From: Solen grandis
Lineage: Eukaryota > Mollusca > Bivalvia > Adapedonta > Solenidae
Assembly: GCA_021229015.1 (NCBI GenBank)
Contig: CM037783.1
Location: 25,238,052 to 25,302,051, forward strand
Direction: 5' to 3'
DNA length: 64,000 nt
Below are positions 33,001 through 46,824 of the stretch, in pieces; position 1 is the stretch's first letter; every line of letters begins with the position of its first letter. The notes under the pieces were generated by a model, which ran no database searches, was not told the DNA's origin, and saw only the letters and a list, made by a program, of their open reading frames with translations. Made by a program: the position numbers and the translations under genes.

Positions 33001-36000
33001 TTCTAAAGTTAACGGGAAAAATGGGGGGGGGGTTTCTTTGGGGGTCAAACCCGGGGGTTCCCTTTGGGTTTAAAAAACCCCCATTTTAAAAAGTTTTATG
33101 TTTAAGTTTCGCACAGATCCTCCCCCTGCTCTTTTTAACACATAAACGGGGCTATTTGGGTCAGGTTTTTCTTTTTAAAAATAGATTTTTCCCGTCCCAC
33201 CATTGCCAAATTCTAAAGCCCCTTTAAAAAACCCCTTTTTTTCCCCCAAAATAAACCATTCCCCCCCCTTTTGCCCCTTTTTATTCCAAAATTTTGGGCA
33301 TACCTACCTTATAAAAACCCCCTCAGAAACTTTGTATGAAAAATTTTAGTCCTTTTTCCAGTCCTGTAACATACGACGGTTTTTTCCTTTGGTGGGATTT
33401 GGGGTCAACCCCAAAAAAAACGCATCAATTGAAAGGGGCGTTTTTTTTTCTGCCAAAATAAAATTTTTGGGGAACCCCCCCGTACTCTCAATTTGGGTTT
33501 GGAAAATTTTAGGAAAAGGGGCCCAAGGGGAAAAATGTTTTTTTATGGGGTTTCCCTTTTATCCTCCGTGCCCCCATCATCTCAAAAAAAGGGTTTTTTT
33601 TAAAACCTTTTTTTTCCTTTTCCTTTTATACGGGGGGGGATAGGCGTGGAAGTACCCCCCCCCCCCCCCCAAAAAGCTAGGGTTTTAAAAAGTCCGAAAA
33701 TTTCTGCCCCTTTAAAAATTTTCGTCCTTGGTCACAGTTAAGTCGCCGGGAAAAAACCATAATGAACTTAAATTTTTTTAAATTTTAGCTTTGCAGAGGG
33801 GGGACTGTCCTTTTTTGTGGGGAATTTTGCCTGCGAAAAACGAGAAAAATATCTTTTACCTAAAAGGGGCTCAAACCCCAAAAATGAGGAAGTCAATACA
33901 TTTTTGGGGGGGGGGTTTAAAAAATTTAAATTTTTTTCTTTCCCCGGGGTCCCAAAATTGTCCAGCTGACTTTGATTCCTTTGTTCTTTTTTTCGGTGGG
34001 GGGCGTTTTTTTAACTTTTCCCGGGGGGGGGGGAAAAAGTCACAAGTCAAATCACCACAAACCCCCCAAAAAAATTTAAATTTTTAAACCGTGATCCTCC
34101 AGAAGGAATTTGGGGAATGGCGAATTGGGTTTTAAAAGGTTAAAAGATAATTTTTGCCTTTTAAAACCTAGTTCCGTGTTGATTTGAACCCCCCGTGTGT
34201 TTTTTAAAAAACCCCGACACAAACTCATTTAAAAAGGGGGCCACAAAAGGGGGGGGGGCCCCTTTTTTTTTCTTTTTACCCATCTTATTTTCGGGGGCAC
34301 GAAGTGCGGCGCGCAGCCCCTCCGACCCCCTTTTTTTAAATAAAACTGGACTGGTCGCCAAAGTTACACCCGCAGGAAAGAAAAGGAAAAACAAAATTAA
34401 AAAAAAAGAAAAAAATTTTAGTTCCCTTGTTGAATTTTTCCCCTAGGGGGTTTTTTCCCTTGAATATGCACGCTATGGAAAAAAGGTTTTTTTACAACGA
34501 AAAAACTTTACGAATTTTTTTTAAAAAAATTTTTTGTTTTTTTTTTTTTTTTTTTGAAAAATTTTTCCCCCGGAAACTTATTTTTTTTTTTAAAATAAAT
34601 TATATAAAAGTTCGAGAGAATCCTTCGTAAAATTTTTTCGTGTAAAAAAACCCCTGTCCGGAGGGCCTTTTGGGGGTTTTTTATGGAGGAAGATTTTAAG
34701 CTGACTTGCGGGTTTTTCGGGGATTCTTTTTTCCCGGGGCTTCCTCAAAACCCCCTTTTTTTGTACGTCGATATATGAATGAAATATTTTTGCAGCGACG
34801 GTAAAAACCCAAAAAACAACAATCTAAAAATTTTAAAATGATTACTTTTTAAAAAAAAAAATGTCAAGTGGGGGAAAAAAAGTACAAGAGGTCTATGGCC
34901 CCTTTTTAAAAAGCTCCCTAAATACCCCTGCTTTTTTAAAGACAAAACCCTTAAAAAATTTTTTTCCATAACTCCAAAAAATCAAAAAACCCTTTGGGTT
35001 TTTTAAAAACTGTATTCATCTGATATAAAATGCTTTTTAAATTTTGGGGGCTAAATTGGGGAAAAAAATTTTAAAAAAGACATTTTTTTAACTTTTTTCG
35101 CCCCTAATTGGGTAGGGTCCAATACTAAGTCCCTTGTTTTTAAAAAATTGGGCGGGGTTTAAAAAAATTTTTATCCCGGGGTTTTTTTAAAATTCCCTTT
35201 TTTTTTAAAAAATATTAAACTGAATTTTAAAAAGTTTAGAAAGGGGGGAAATTTTAATTTTTTCCCAAAATTTTTTTTGAAGAAAAAATTTTTTTAAACA
35301 TAAAAAATGGTTTATTCTTGGGTTTCCAGGCAAAAAAAAATTTTAATAAATAACGCTCATAATTTCACTATATTTCATTTAAGGGAATTTTTCCCCCCTA
35401 AAGCCCGTTTTTTTTTTTTTGGGGGGGGAAAAATTTTTTAATCTTGCAAAACATTCTGAAATTTGGAAGAAGATGAATTTTTTTAAAATTTTCATGATTT
35501 TTTTCTGTTGCCAGGGAAAACCCAAAAAATTTTTTGTGGTTTTAAAAATTTTTCTTGCAACTTTTGTGAAGAATCAACCCCAAGGGGGATCCTTTTCCCC
35601 AAAATTTTTTTTAAAATTTTTTTTTCCCTATTACAGAAATTTTCATTTAAAATGTTCACTATTTACAATAAGGGGAAATTTTTTCCCCCCCCCTAAAACT
35701 TTTTTTTTTTTTGGGGGGGGGAAAAATTTTAAAAAATTTTTTTTTAGAGGGGGTTTTAAAAAAATTAAAAAAAAATCTAAACTTTCGAAATTTTGGGGTT
35801 TTTTTCTGAAGGAGTAATTCTTAAAGTTTTCATTATTTTTTTCCCCCGCCATAGCAACCAGATTTCCCACCGAATCAATTTTTTTTTTTAAAAGGTTTTG
35901 TAAAGGTTCCCCCCAAGGGGGTTCTTGCCAAGTTTTTTTTTAAATTTTGCCCGCGGGTTTTTAGGAGAAAGTCTTTAAAGCAATTACTGCGCGGGGGGGG

Positions 36001-36421
36001 GGCGCAGGTGACACAAAAGCCAAATTTGGGGAAAAAATTTTTTCTCCCTGTGGGGGTAAAAAAAAAGGGCAATTTATTTTTTAAAAGGGGGGCCAAAATT
36101 TTTTTACCCCTTTTTTTTGGGGGAAAAAACCTTTTAAATTTAACGGGCCAAAAGAAATGACTATAAACATTTCACATTTTAAAAATTTTTAGGGGGTTTA
36201 AAAAATTAAAAACTCTGCAAAAAAAATGAAAAATTTTAATTTTTGGGTTTTTTTATTAAAAAGGGGTTTAAAACCCGCCTTTTGGGGTATATCACCAAAA
36301 ATCAACTTCCAAAAAAATTTTTGGTAATAAACTTGCCCTAAAAATAATTTTTTTAAATTTCTAGATGCAAAAAAGTACCCCACCCTTTTAAAAACTAACC
36401 GGGCACGTGTATTAAAGGGGG

Positions 36422-36424
<3 letters not shown>

Positions 36425-36453
<29 letters not shown>
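36425..36453. repeat. Poly(A) run, 29 bp
   Basis: Twenty-nine A in a row inside the corrupted region; could be a retrotransposon tail or an artefact of inflation. Confidence 0.5.
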
Positions 36454-38066
36454 CGTAAAAGGGAAATTTTCGTTTTGATGACATGATAAAAAAAATTTTA
36501 AACTTGAAATTTTTCATTTCATTCTATGTGCTTTTTGCCCCCAAAAGCCGTTTAAAAATTTCGACGGGGTTTCAAAGATATGCACGCCCCCCTGTAGCGC
36601 TTTTATTTTGCCCGGGGGCTTTCTAAAAATACTCGGGGCCCCAACGGTTTTTTTTTAAAATTTTTCGTATCCCCAAAACTCCATTTTGTGTGGGGTTTTT
36701 TCGATTTTTTTTCTTCGGAATTTTTCCGTTGGTTGGAAAATTAAAAACTACCCCCCATATTTTTTCCCCCCCTTTTTTTCCCAAATTTTTTAAATTTTCC
36801 AAAAATTAAAATATATTTTGAAAACTTCAGGGGGCGGCGGTTCGCTTCATCTCACAAATGGAAAAGAAAAAGGGGCAAAAAAGCAAGCAAGGGTTTTAAA
36901 ACCCCAAATTTTTTCTTTAAATAAAAAAAGAAAACAATCAACCCCAAACCATCTTTCCCCCGATTTTGGGGTTTTTCCCTTTTTTCCCTTTCCCTATTTA
37001 AAAACATAACCCCCGATTTTAATTTTTTTTAAAATAAATGCCTTCCCCCCCCACAAGTTGAAAGAAAACTGTTTTAAAATGGGTCCAATTGTTTGCAAAA
37101 AAAAAAAAAAAAAGGGGGGCCTTTTTGGCCCCCCAAAAAACGTTTCCCCCAGAAAAAAAGCCCCCATGTTTGGAAAGGGCCCCATCCCCCCGAAATTGCT
37201 TTTAAAAAAGGGGGTTTTTGGGGGGGAAAAAAATATTTTTTTTTTTAAAAAAAATTTTTAGGGGGAAGGGAAAAACGATGTTTGAAGGATTTTAGATAAA
37301 AACCCCCTGTGGGGGACCTTCAATTCCCCTTTTTTTAAAACCCAACCCAAAAGAAAAAGGTTTTAAGGGGCACTGTGAAATTTTTTTTAACCCCCAAAAA
37401 AACCAAAAACAAAAAACATCAACAAAGGGCAATAACAAAAAAAAATTTTAATAAAAATTTTGTGCCTTGACTATTCTTCATGATTTTTATCACCTGGGGA
37501 AAATTTAAATTGACTTTTTCAAATTTTTTTTTTCTTAGCTCTGGACAAAAATTAGGTCTGAAAAATAAAAAGGGCCTTTTAAACCCAAAAAATTTTTTTA
37601 AAAGGGAAATATCCTTCTTTTGCACTGCCTCCTCCCCAATAAGATCATGCCCTATGAAGTACAAGATGATACCTTAAATATTTCGTGTTTTTCCCACAAA
37701 AAAATTGGGGGGAAAGGGCGGGGGATACAGTGACTATTAAAACCCCCTACCCCGCCCCCTTTTGGGGGGGAGATAAATGCCTTTATTTCCTTTTCAAGTT
37801 TTAAATTTAAAAGTAAATCTAGGTGTACGAATACATAATGTATTTAGAACATTTCCCCCTTTATGAAACATACAGTGGGGGTTAAAAAAAAAATTTTAAG
37901 TTTTTAAATTGATGGAGTTTTGGTTTTAAGCACAAAAACAAAAATTTTAAAAAAAGGGGAAAAGACTGGGGCCAAAATTTTTTCCCTAATTTTGGGAATT
38001 TGGGGCCAAAAAAAAATGGGGGTTTAAAAAATTTTTTTTTAAAATTGAAGATGAAATTTTTTTTAA

Positions 38067-38640
38067 AAATCAGATTGCAAACAAACTGAAATCTGGTATT
38101 TTTTTTTTAAAAACAAATTTTTGGGGGATTATCCTGACCTTAAAGGGGATATAAAAATCAAACTTTTGGGGGAAAAAATTATTATAGCAAAACATTGCCC
38201 TAGGGGTTTTTTAAAGATTTACTTGAGAATAGGGGAAAAAGCTACATGCAAACAAACTGAAACTGGGGGGTTTTTAAAAATTTTTAAAAAAAAAAAATTT
38301 CTCTGACCCAAAATTCCCTATCCGCTATAAATAAATTGGCCCCCCGGGGGAAAAAGGGGTTTTTAAAAATTGTTCTAAAAATTTTTTTAAAAGATTTAAA
38401 AATTTGGGAAAAAAAAAAAATGCAGATTCAAACAAAAAAAAAACTTTTTAAATTTTAATATTTAAAAAAAGGGTTTAAAAACCCCCCCCCAATCCCCCAT
38501 ACCAGTTTAATCGAAACTGTCCGATATTTATAGATATAAAAAAATTGTTTTTAAAAATTTTTTAAAAAAGTTTTTTTAAAAAAAGAAGTGCAAAGGGCAA
38601 ACAAACTGAAATGGGGTTTTTTTTTTTAAATTAAAAAAAA
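38067..38640. repeat. About 170-bp tandem repeat, four degraded units
   Basis: The word gcaaacaaactgaaa(t/c)tgg occurs at 38077, 38248 and 38597, with a damaged copy at about 38428. Spacings are 171, 180 and 169. Each is followed by T/A-rich sequence and 'tttaaaaatttttaaaa'. The period and layout resemble the Helentron-derived arrays elsewhere in the window. Confidence 0.6.
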
Positions 38641-39718
38641 GGAAAAAAACTCTGAAAAAAAGGGCCCCAACCCCACCTTCTCAAAAATGGCCGTGAGATT
38701 TTTGGGGAAATTAACATTGTCATCCTTTTAAAAAGATGCTTAAGGAAATAAATTTTTCAAAGGGGGGAAAAAAACCCCCTTTTTTTTGGGGAAAAAAAGG
38801 AAAAAACCCCAAATTCATCGATTCAAATTTTGCTCACCCAAAACACATGTTTTCAGGGGGACTAAAAATAAAACCCGAATTGCTTTCAAAAAATATTCTG
38901 TTTGTTTTTAAAAAATTTTTAAAAAAAAAATATGAAAAAAGTTCTCGAGTTTTAAAAAAAAAAAAATCAAAAAAAACTTTTTACCCCGACACCATTTCTT
39001 TTCAAACCCGTGGGGGCCATGTTTAAAAAATTTTTCCGAAGGTATCGTTTTTTTTTAAAGCGTTAGCAGAAATAGCCACCAAAAAAGAATACTGATTTTT
39101 CTTTTTAAGAAAAAATTTTTATTTTTTCTTCTTGTTGCTGTTTTTTTGAAAATATCATAAAAAAATTTAAATCTATTACTTTCTTTTATTTTTATTATGT
39201 TCATTCTTTTTGGGAAAAATTTTTTAAAAAAGGGGGTTTTTTTGCGAGCACTATCCCTGTACTCCCCCCGTACCCCCATGTTTTTGTGGTAAACACATTT
39301 AAAAAACCCCCAAAAACAGAAAGACAATTGCAAAAAAAATAAATTTAAAATTTTTTCCGGGTTTTTTTTTTACCATAAAAAATAGTATAAAATCAATGCT
39401 CGGGGGCCCGGGGGATTGGTGTATTTATGGTTTTACGGGGGGTCCGGGGGGTTTTTTTTAAATTAACCCCTGAAAAAAGGGTTTTTTTTTATTTTTATTT
39501 TTGCATTTTTTTAAAAGGTCCAAAAATTTTTGAAGGGGGGGGCCCCGGGGGGCACACCCAAACCCCTTTAAAACTCCCAAAAGGGTTTTTTCCTCCCAGT
39601 CAAAAATTTTAGCCCCGGGCCCCCCTAGAAAAACAGCTTCCTTTTTTTTTTAAAATTTCCCCCCTTATAAAAAATTTCTTTTTCCCCCTTTTCCAGATAT
39701 AAATTGCCTAAATTTAAA

Positions 39719-39741
39719 AAGAGAGAGAGAGAGAGAGAGAG
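39719..39741. repeat. (GA)n microsatellite
   Basis: Eleven or so GA dinucleotides after 'aaaaa', in the corrupted region. Confidence 0.75.
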
Positions 39742-41881
39742 TGTGAAAAGGGGAAATATTAAACTTTTTCTAACACAAATAAAAAATAGCATATTTTTTT
39801 TAAGACACAAATTTTTTTTCATACATGTTTCCTAAAAACATTTTTGAAAAACGTAAAAAAAAAAATAAATATTGTTAAATTTTAAATTTAAAAAGGGAAA
39901 ACCTTTAAATTTTGAAATTTTATACAAAGGGTTTTTAAATAAAAAGATTAATCGACAAAAATTTTAAAAAAAAAGAGTTTTTTTACGTTTCTTTTTTCCC
40001 GCATTAAACCACCCCGCATAATTTTTTACTGATTTTTTTCCCCAAAGAAAAAAAAAACCCCAAAAATACCCCCAAAAATTTTTATCTTTTTTCTGCAAAT
40101 TTTTCCCCTTTGTTTTAATTTTCCTTCCTGCTTTTTTTTCCCAGGGGTTTAAAAAAGTCGCAGAAAGCAATTTTTGGGGGGAAATTTAATTTTCCCCCTT
40201 TTAAAAAAGGCGGGGGGGGCCCCTATGCGGAAAACAATGAAAACGGCCCCAAAATTTTAACGCATAAAAAGTATATAAATGTAATTCTTTTACTTGTTTT
40301 TTTTAGGGATTCTCGAAAAAAGGACAAAAAAATAAAAAAAAAAAAATGAAGAGGGGGAAAATTTTTGGGGTTTAAAAAAAAAAGGCTTTTTAAAATTTTT
40401 TCAACACAAAAATCTTTTTTTTTTTTGAGCCATATGATACTATAGAATGTAAAAAATTCAATGTGACCCCATAAGACTAGGGGGAGGGGTTTTTTAAGAT
40501 TTAAATTTTACAAAAAATATAGGGGGTTTTCCCCTTTCCCGGGGGAGGAAAAATTTTTTTCCGATATTGGGGGAAATGCAAAAAAAACCCTTTTTTTCCC
40601 ATATAGATGATTTTAAAATTTTTAAAAAAATTTAATGGAACCCAAACTTGGTCTTTAAAATTTTTTTTTTAAAATTTGCTAAAATTCTTTTTAAACCTAG
40701 CTTATGGGGGGGAAAGATTGTTTTCAAAAATTTTGTCAGTTTTATGGCTATTGGTTAATTTTTTTTCTGGGACACAAAATAAATTTTACTAAAAATTTTT
40801 TAACCTGGATATGTAGAAACCATTTTTTTTGGGCTTTTTTTGCAGCCCCCTTTTTTCCTGCTACATCCCCAATTTTAAATCTTTAAGGCCTTTAAAATCA
40901 TCTATTATCTGGAAGTGTTACCTTTTTTTTTTACGGCCCTTTCCCCAAATTTTTCTAATTTGATATAATTTGACCCGGATATGATAAAAATTTTTTACTT
41001 TTCTTATTTTTTACTATTACAGCCTGCTACAAATTTTTTACGTGTTTTTTTTGGGGGCATTGAACTGCTTTTTAATCATACTCAAAAAATTTTCCCCTTT
41101 TTAAAGGGTATTTTTTAAAAAAAAATTTGGGGAAAAAATCTAAAACAAGTTGACATAAATTTTGACCTGAATATGAAAGAGACCCAATTTGAAAAATTTT
41201 TTTTTTTTTTGGGACCTAATAAAAAACTTTCATTTATTGTCTTAAAGGGGGGTATTTTTTTTTTTTTAATCTTTTTTTTTTTAAAATTTTTTGGCTATGA
41301 ATGGGGGTTTTTGTTATTATGGGGGGTTTTACACATACATGGGGAAAATTTTATAATTTTTAAAAAAGGGGGTTGAAGAGACTCTTTTTTAATTTTTTTT
41401 TTTTAGCATTAATTTTCCCCTAAATGCTTATTTTAGTTTATGGGCTTACATTTTTTGCTTTTTTTTCTATATCTTATATTTTAAAAAATGGGAAGGTTTT
41501 TTTTTTATTTCATTCAAGGTTTTTTTTCCCTCCCGTTTTTTCTTTTTTTTTAAATGGGGGGGGGGAAAAAAATACAAGCCACCCTGCTCAAAACAAGTGT
41601 TCTTTTATTTTTTTTTTTTTGTACTTGAAAAAGGGGGGGAATTTTGTAGATACCGCAGGAAACAAATCCTTTTTAAAATTTGATAGGGTTTTTAAAAAAT
41701 GGACATTTAAAAGATGGAAATTCAAGTTTTAACAAAAATTGTAGAGAAAGGGGTTTAAAAAAAATGCGAAAAATTTTTTTTTTTATATTTTTATTGATTT
41801 TTTTTTATTTAATATATAACATTTAAAAACCCCGAGTTAAAAACTTTAAAAAAATTTTTTAACATGATTTTAAAAAAAATG

Positions 41882-42060
41882 AGTCTCTCTTCTCTCTCTG
41901 TCTGTCTGTCTCCTCTCTCTAAAAAAAGTAAATACTTTAAAAAACCCGGGGGCAACCCGGGGTTTTCCCAAAACCCAAAGGGAAGAAAATTTTTTTCGGG
42001 GAGGGGGGTTTAGAGAAATTTTCCCCTGAAAAAAAATCAACCCTGGTAAAAAAACGTCAC
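41882..42060. repeat. CT-rich microsatellite plus dispersed repeat, second copy
   Basis: Tctctcttctctctctgtctgtctgtc followed by 'aaaaagtaaatac' and 'ttcccaaaacccaaagggaa' in the same order as 29450-29760, with homopolymers inflated. Confidence 0.5.
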
Positions 42061-43149
42061 CCCCTTAAAAAAGCATCATGTAAAAAAGGGGCCCTTTCCC
42101 CCTAATTAAAAAATAAAAACCCCGGGGTTCCTGTGAACCCAAACCCCAAAACCCCCCCTTTTAAGGATTTTTAGCCGCTGATTGGGGGGGCATTTAAACC
42201 AGCATCTAACTTTTTAGTTTCAAGCAGGGGTTTTTTTCCCCTTTTTAAAAAGGTTTTTATAAAGGGGGGATTTTTTTTTTGGGCTGTCTTTTTGTCAAAA
42301 ACTTTAACCTGCCCCTAACATGGGGAAAATTTTCCCCTTCCCATTAAAAACCCCCCAAAAATCACTAGTGCATGCCTTTTGGGGGTCTCCCCTTTTAGGT
42401 GACATTGACCTTTAAATGACCTTTCCCCCCCAAAAGGTCAAAAAACCCCCCCCCCCCCACCCCCGGGATGGTTTTGTTTTTTCAAAGATGGGCCCCGGGG
42501 TTTTAAAAAACCCCTTTTTGGGGGGGGAAAAATAAAAAAAACCCCCTTTTAAATTTTGGGGGAAAATCATTTTTTTAGGAAAAAGTTTTTCCCGTTTAAA
42601 AAAATTTTTTTAGAGGGGGGTCGGGTTTTTGAATTTTTTTTTCTAAAAAAGGGGGAAGAAAAAACCTTTTTGGGGATGTATGTCTGGATTTTCATTTAAA
42701 TTTTAAACCCTTTTCGTAAAAAATCGGGGCCCTGAAGAAAAGTTGAATGACCTCCAGGTGAAATTAAAGCAGATACAAAAAAAGAGACATTCTAAAGGGG
42801 GTCTTGGGAAAGTTAAGGAAAAAAAGGGGAGGGGAAAAATTCATCTTAAACCCCTGCCCTTTGGGGGAAATTTTTTTATTTCTGCGTTTACAGTAAATTT
42901 TATTACAAGCCTGAATATAACAAAAATTGTGGTCCACATGGTCATGTTTGAAAATTTTGGGTGATTAAAGTAGAAAAAATTTTTGCTGCATAAAAGTGCC
43001 CCTTTTTTCAACAGCTTTTTTTTTACTGGGGGCCTTTTGGGGGGGGGGTTTTTAGAGTGTCACCCTGGGGAAACCCCCAAATTTTTTGGGGTGTCCCCCG
43101 ATGACACACCAAAGTCTTTTTAAAAAAACTTTTGTAATAAGCATAGGTT

Positions 43150-43290
43150 TTTTCCCGGGCTGGTTTTTTGGTGGGCAGGGGTAATGTGCCGGGGGGGGAT
43201 CATCCACATGTTTTACGGTGTGGGGACTGCAGTGTGGCAACTACATCTGTCTCAATTTTAAAAAAATTTTTCAAATGACTGAAATATTGG
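43150..43290 (+). mobile_element. SINE body in corrupted sequence
   Basis: Contains 'gggctggttttttggt', 'actgcagtgtggcaactaca', 'tctgtctcaa' and 'caaatgactgaaatattg', matching in order the 3' body of the SINEs at 56661 and 60118. Insertions are mostly in homopolymers, which shows directly what error type affects this region. Confidence 0.6.
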
Positions 43291-46200
43291 TTTTTCATGA
43301 TTTTTTTAAATTTTTAACCCCAAAAAAAACAAAAATTTTCCCCCCCCCCCCCAAAAAAAAAAAAGATTCATTTTAAAAAAAAAAAAAAATTCACCCCCTC
43401 AGACATTAAGGGGGAAAAATTTTCAGCAATTGTTTTTTAATCAGAAAAAAAAAAGATGCCCCGTAACAAAGCCGTTGCTCAAGTCCACACCTCTAAAAAT
43501 TTTTTTTCCGGGGAAAAAAACTGGGCGGGAAAACAGCTTCGTAATCCCTTTTCCGGGGTTTCATTATCGCGTTTTTACCGCAAAGGCGGTACAGCAAAAG
43601 CCCCGACAATGTGCCCCCAAATGAGTTTTGAGTGACGATAAACCCCCCCACAAGGGCAGAAATTTTGTTCTGTTTAAAAACCCCCTTTTTAAACCCCCCA
43701 AATTATTCCAGTGTTTTTTTTTGGAAAACATGAAAGTCAATTTGTATACACAGATCTTTTAAAAAATGGGGGTGGTCCGTAAATAAAAAAACAGCATGCC
43801 AATTAAAATAATGAAATCATTCAAAAACATTCAGATTTTTTCATTTTCTGTTAATCAATTCTACAGAAAGTTTTTTGGTTTTGGGGTTTTAAAAATACAA
43901 CCAGGGGGATCCTTATGGCCGGTAAAAACCCCCAAAACCATTTTTTTTGGGAAAATTTTGGGCCCCAAAAAATTTCCCTTTTCCCCCCCAAAACTCAGTT
44001 TATATACAGTTTTATCATAGACACTGTATAAACAAACAAAATTGTGAGTTAAAGAAAAATTTAAATTTTTAAAAAACATTTTTATTGTTAGTCGAAATTC
44101 GGGGAAAAAAACTTTTAAAAAAAAAAAAATTATTTTTAAAAAAGATGCTTTTCCCATTTATAGCTTTTTTAAAAATTTTTTGGGGCAATTCAAACATTTT
44201 TTTTCTGCCTACTTGGTTTTTTATTTATAAAACTGTAAAAATGGGGGGGAAAATTTTTTTTTTTAGTTTTAAAAAAACCCCCTTTTTCCTAATTAAAAAC
44301 ACTAATAAGATATAATATTCTATAAAAAGGTTTTTTAAATTTTTCAGGGGGTTTTTTTAAAATTTTTTTTTTAAACTCACAAGCGATGTATGGAGTAACG
44401 GAATGGGAGCTTGGGGGGTTGCGCCCCCTGTGGAAAACCCCGGGGGAAAACCCAAAATAAAAACAGTTTTTTTCAGGGCTGGTTTTATTGCTCCTCTCTT
44501 GCTCTTTAAAAAAATTTTAGTCGGGTTTGGGGTTTTTAATTTTATTTTAATTTTTTATGAGGTAAATAACTTTAAATTTTTTGGGGGAAATATACATTAA
44601 ATTCAGGGTTTAAAAGGGGAAAAAATTTGGGGGTTAAATTTTTTGGAAAAAAACTCCCCAAATGACCCCCAAAATTGGGTTTTCCACTTCACTGCGGTTT
44701 TTGCCTATGGAATTTTAAAAGGGATTTTTTGGGATTGAACCAGGTACCGCCCGGGGGAAAGGGGGTTTTTAGGGCATCGTCAGGGGGGTTTGGGGGGTAA
44801 AAACCCTCAAAAATTTAAAATATTAAAAAAGGGGTTTGGGTTTACACACATAAAGGGGGAAAAATAATTTTTTTGGGTTAAAATTTTTTTTTCAGGGAGG
44901 AAATTTTTATGGGGATAAAAAATTTTAAAATTTTTAATTTTTAAATTTTTTAAAAATTTTACATTTTTTTTTTGACTTGGGGGAAAAAATTTCCCTTGGG
45001 GGAAATTTTTGTTTTTCTGGGGAAAAAAAAAAAATTTTGCCCCCCTTTACATCAAGGTAGTTTAAAATTGTTTAAAAAAAATGATTTTTTTTAAAGGGGG
45101 AAAAATTTTTTTTTACATCCAACATCAAGGAAAAAATTTAAATTTTTTAAAAATTTTTAAGGGGAACTTTTTAAAAAGGGGGGTAATATATTTAAATTTA
45201 AGGTTGTCAAAAGATATAAAGGAATTTTAACCCCCCAAAATGATCCCCGTTTTCAAGGAAAAAAATTTTTTCAGTTTTTTTTTTAAAATTTTAAAAAAAT
45301 TTTTGTTGAGGCCCCAAAGGGTTTTAAAACCCCCTTTTACAAAGGGGTGGAAGCATTAAAAGGGGTAAATTGTATAAATTTATCCTTCCTATGTCATTTT
45401 TTAAAAAAGTCGTTTTTTTCCAACCCCGATTATTATTTTAGCAGTTTTAAAATTTACCTCACTTTTTTTCCCTTTGCCTTATTTTTTTCCCCCTTTTTTA
45501 CTGCCCTAAATATTGGGAGGGTTTTCCCAAAAATAGTGAATTTTTATTTTAAAATTTTGGGGGGGGCTAGTGAGTTGGGGAAAAAACCCCTTCCCCCTTT
45601 AAAATAGATTAAAAAAAACAAACTTTGAAATTTTTTTGGGGGGGGTTTTCAAATCCAGGGCCAAAATATTTTTTTTTTTTTTTAAAAAATTTAAAAACGG
45701 TTTTTTTAATTTTGTTTATTTGGGAACATCTTTTAGAGAGAAGAGAAGAGAAAAGGAGAGAGAACTTTTTTGTACAAAAAAAAGCATTTTTTTTTGGGTT
45801 TCAAAGTGGGGGAAAATTACATGCTAAATTTCTTTTTTTTGGACCTTTTTTTTTTTGGGAAAAATTTTTATTTGTTTTTTATTGGGGTTTCCCCCCGGAA
45901 AAAAATGTCATATGTATTTTTTTTTAGGAAATTTCTCTGTGGGGTTTTTTTTCTTAAAGAATTGTCAATAATTCTTTTGAACAAAAAAAATTTAAAAAAA
46001 ATGAAAATTGGGAAAAAATTTTAAAAAAAATAAAAAAGGGTCTATTTTGTTTTTTGGGGAAATTTTGGGGGGTGTTGAAAAATTTAATTTTAAAAAAAAA
46101 GTACTAGAAATGTAGGAAAAAAACCTCCCGAAAAGGGGGGAAAAAAACAAGGGGGCTTTTGTTTCAGGGGAAAAACCTTTAGGGGAAAAATTTTGGGCCC

Positions 46201-46725
46201 CCTTTTAAAATTTCAACTTGAGAAATTTTTAATTAAAAACCTATGAAAACCCGGGAAATGTGGGGGAAAAATTTCTCGAATAGGGGAATAAATCTTTCAT
46301 AAAATCAAGGGGCCCTAATTCTTCTTTCAGCAAACCCCATTTTTAGTAAGATTGAAGTGCCGAAGACGTTTTAAGAAGGTTTTAAGGGTACTACAAAATT
46401 TCACGCCTTAAAAAAGGGGGCACTTACCCCAAGTTTTTGAAAAGTTTAACTATTCTGCCTGGTAATAATAGAAGGTATTTTCAAGGCAAATAACCTATTT
46501 TCACAAACCCGGGTTTGGGGTAAGATTTTATCTCCCTGGGGCCCCCGAGAAAGTTTGAGGGGGACTTTCCGAATTTCCAGACATTATAATGGGCCCTGAC
46601 TAAAAATTTTTTAAACTTTAAACTATTTTGCATCATTATTGGGAAAAGGGGACGTGAATATAAACTTTGCTGTCAGCACAACCAGTACTACATTCCTTAA
46701 TGCATGCTTACATTTCCCCCTGCCT

Positions 46726-46739
46726 GTTGCCATGGAGAC
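46726..46739. promoter_or_regulatory. X-box-like (RFX) motif, tentative
   Basis: Gttgccatggagac is close to the RFX-type X-box (GTTGCC-AT-GGNNAC form). It lies in a less inflated patch. No transcription start or exon is identified next to it, so function is not supported. Confidence 0.25.
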
Positions 46740-46767
46740 GGTGAAAATTTGGTTTTAGGGGGTTTAA

Positions 46768-46770
<3 letters not shown>

Positions 46771-46822
<52 letters not shown>
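46771..46822. repeat. Run of 52 G
   Basis: Fifty-two consecutive G, followed by cc. Such runs are rare in animal genomes and are a known sequencing or basecalling artefact; here it sits in the homopolymer-inflated segment. Confidence 0.9.

Positions 46823-46824
<2 letters not shown>

Noticed and set aside
43430..43624. Basic frame that looked histone- or ribosomal-like (Lys/Arg-rich)
   Set aside because: The basic composition comes from A-rich inflated runs; no conserved motif of either family could be found.
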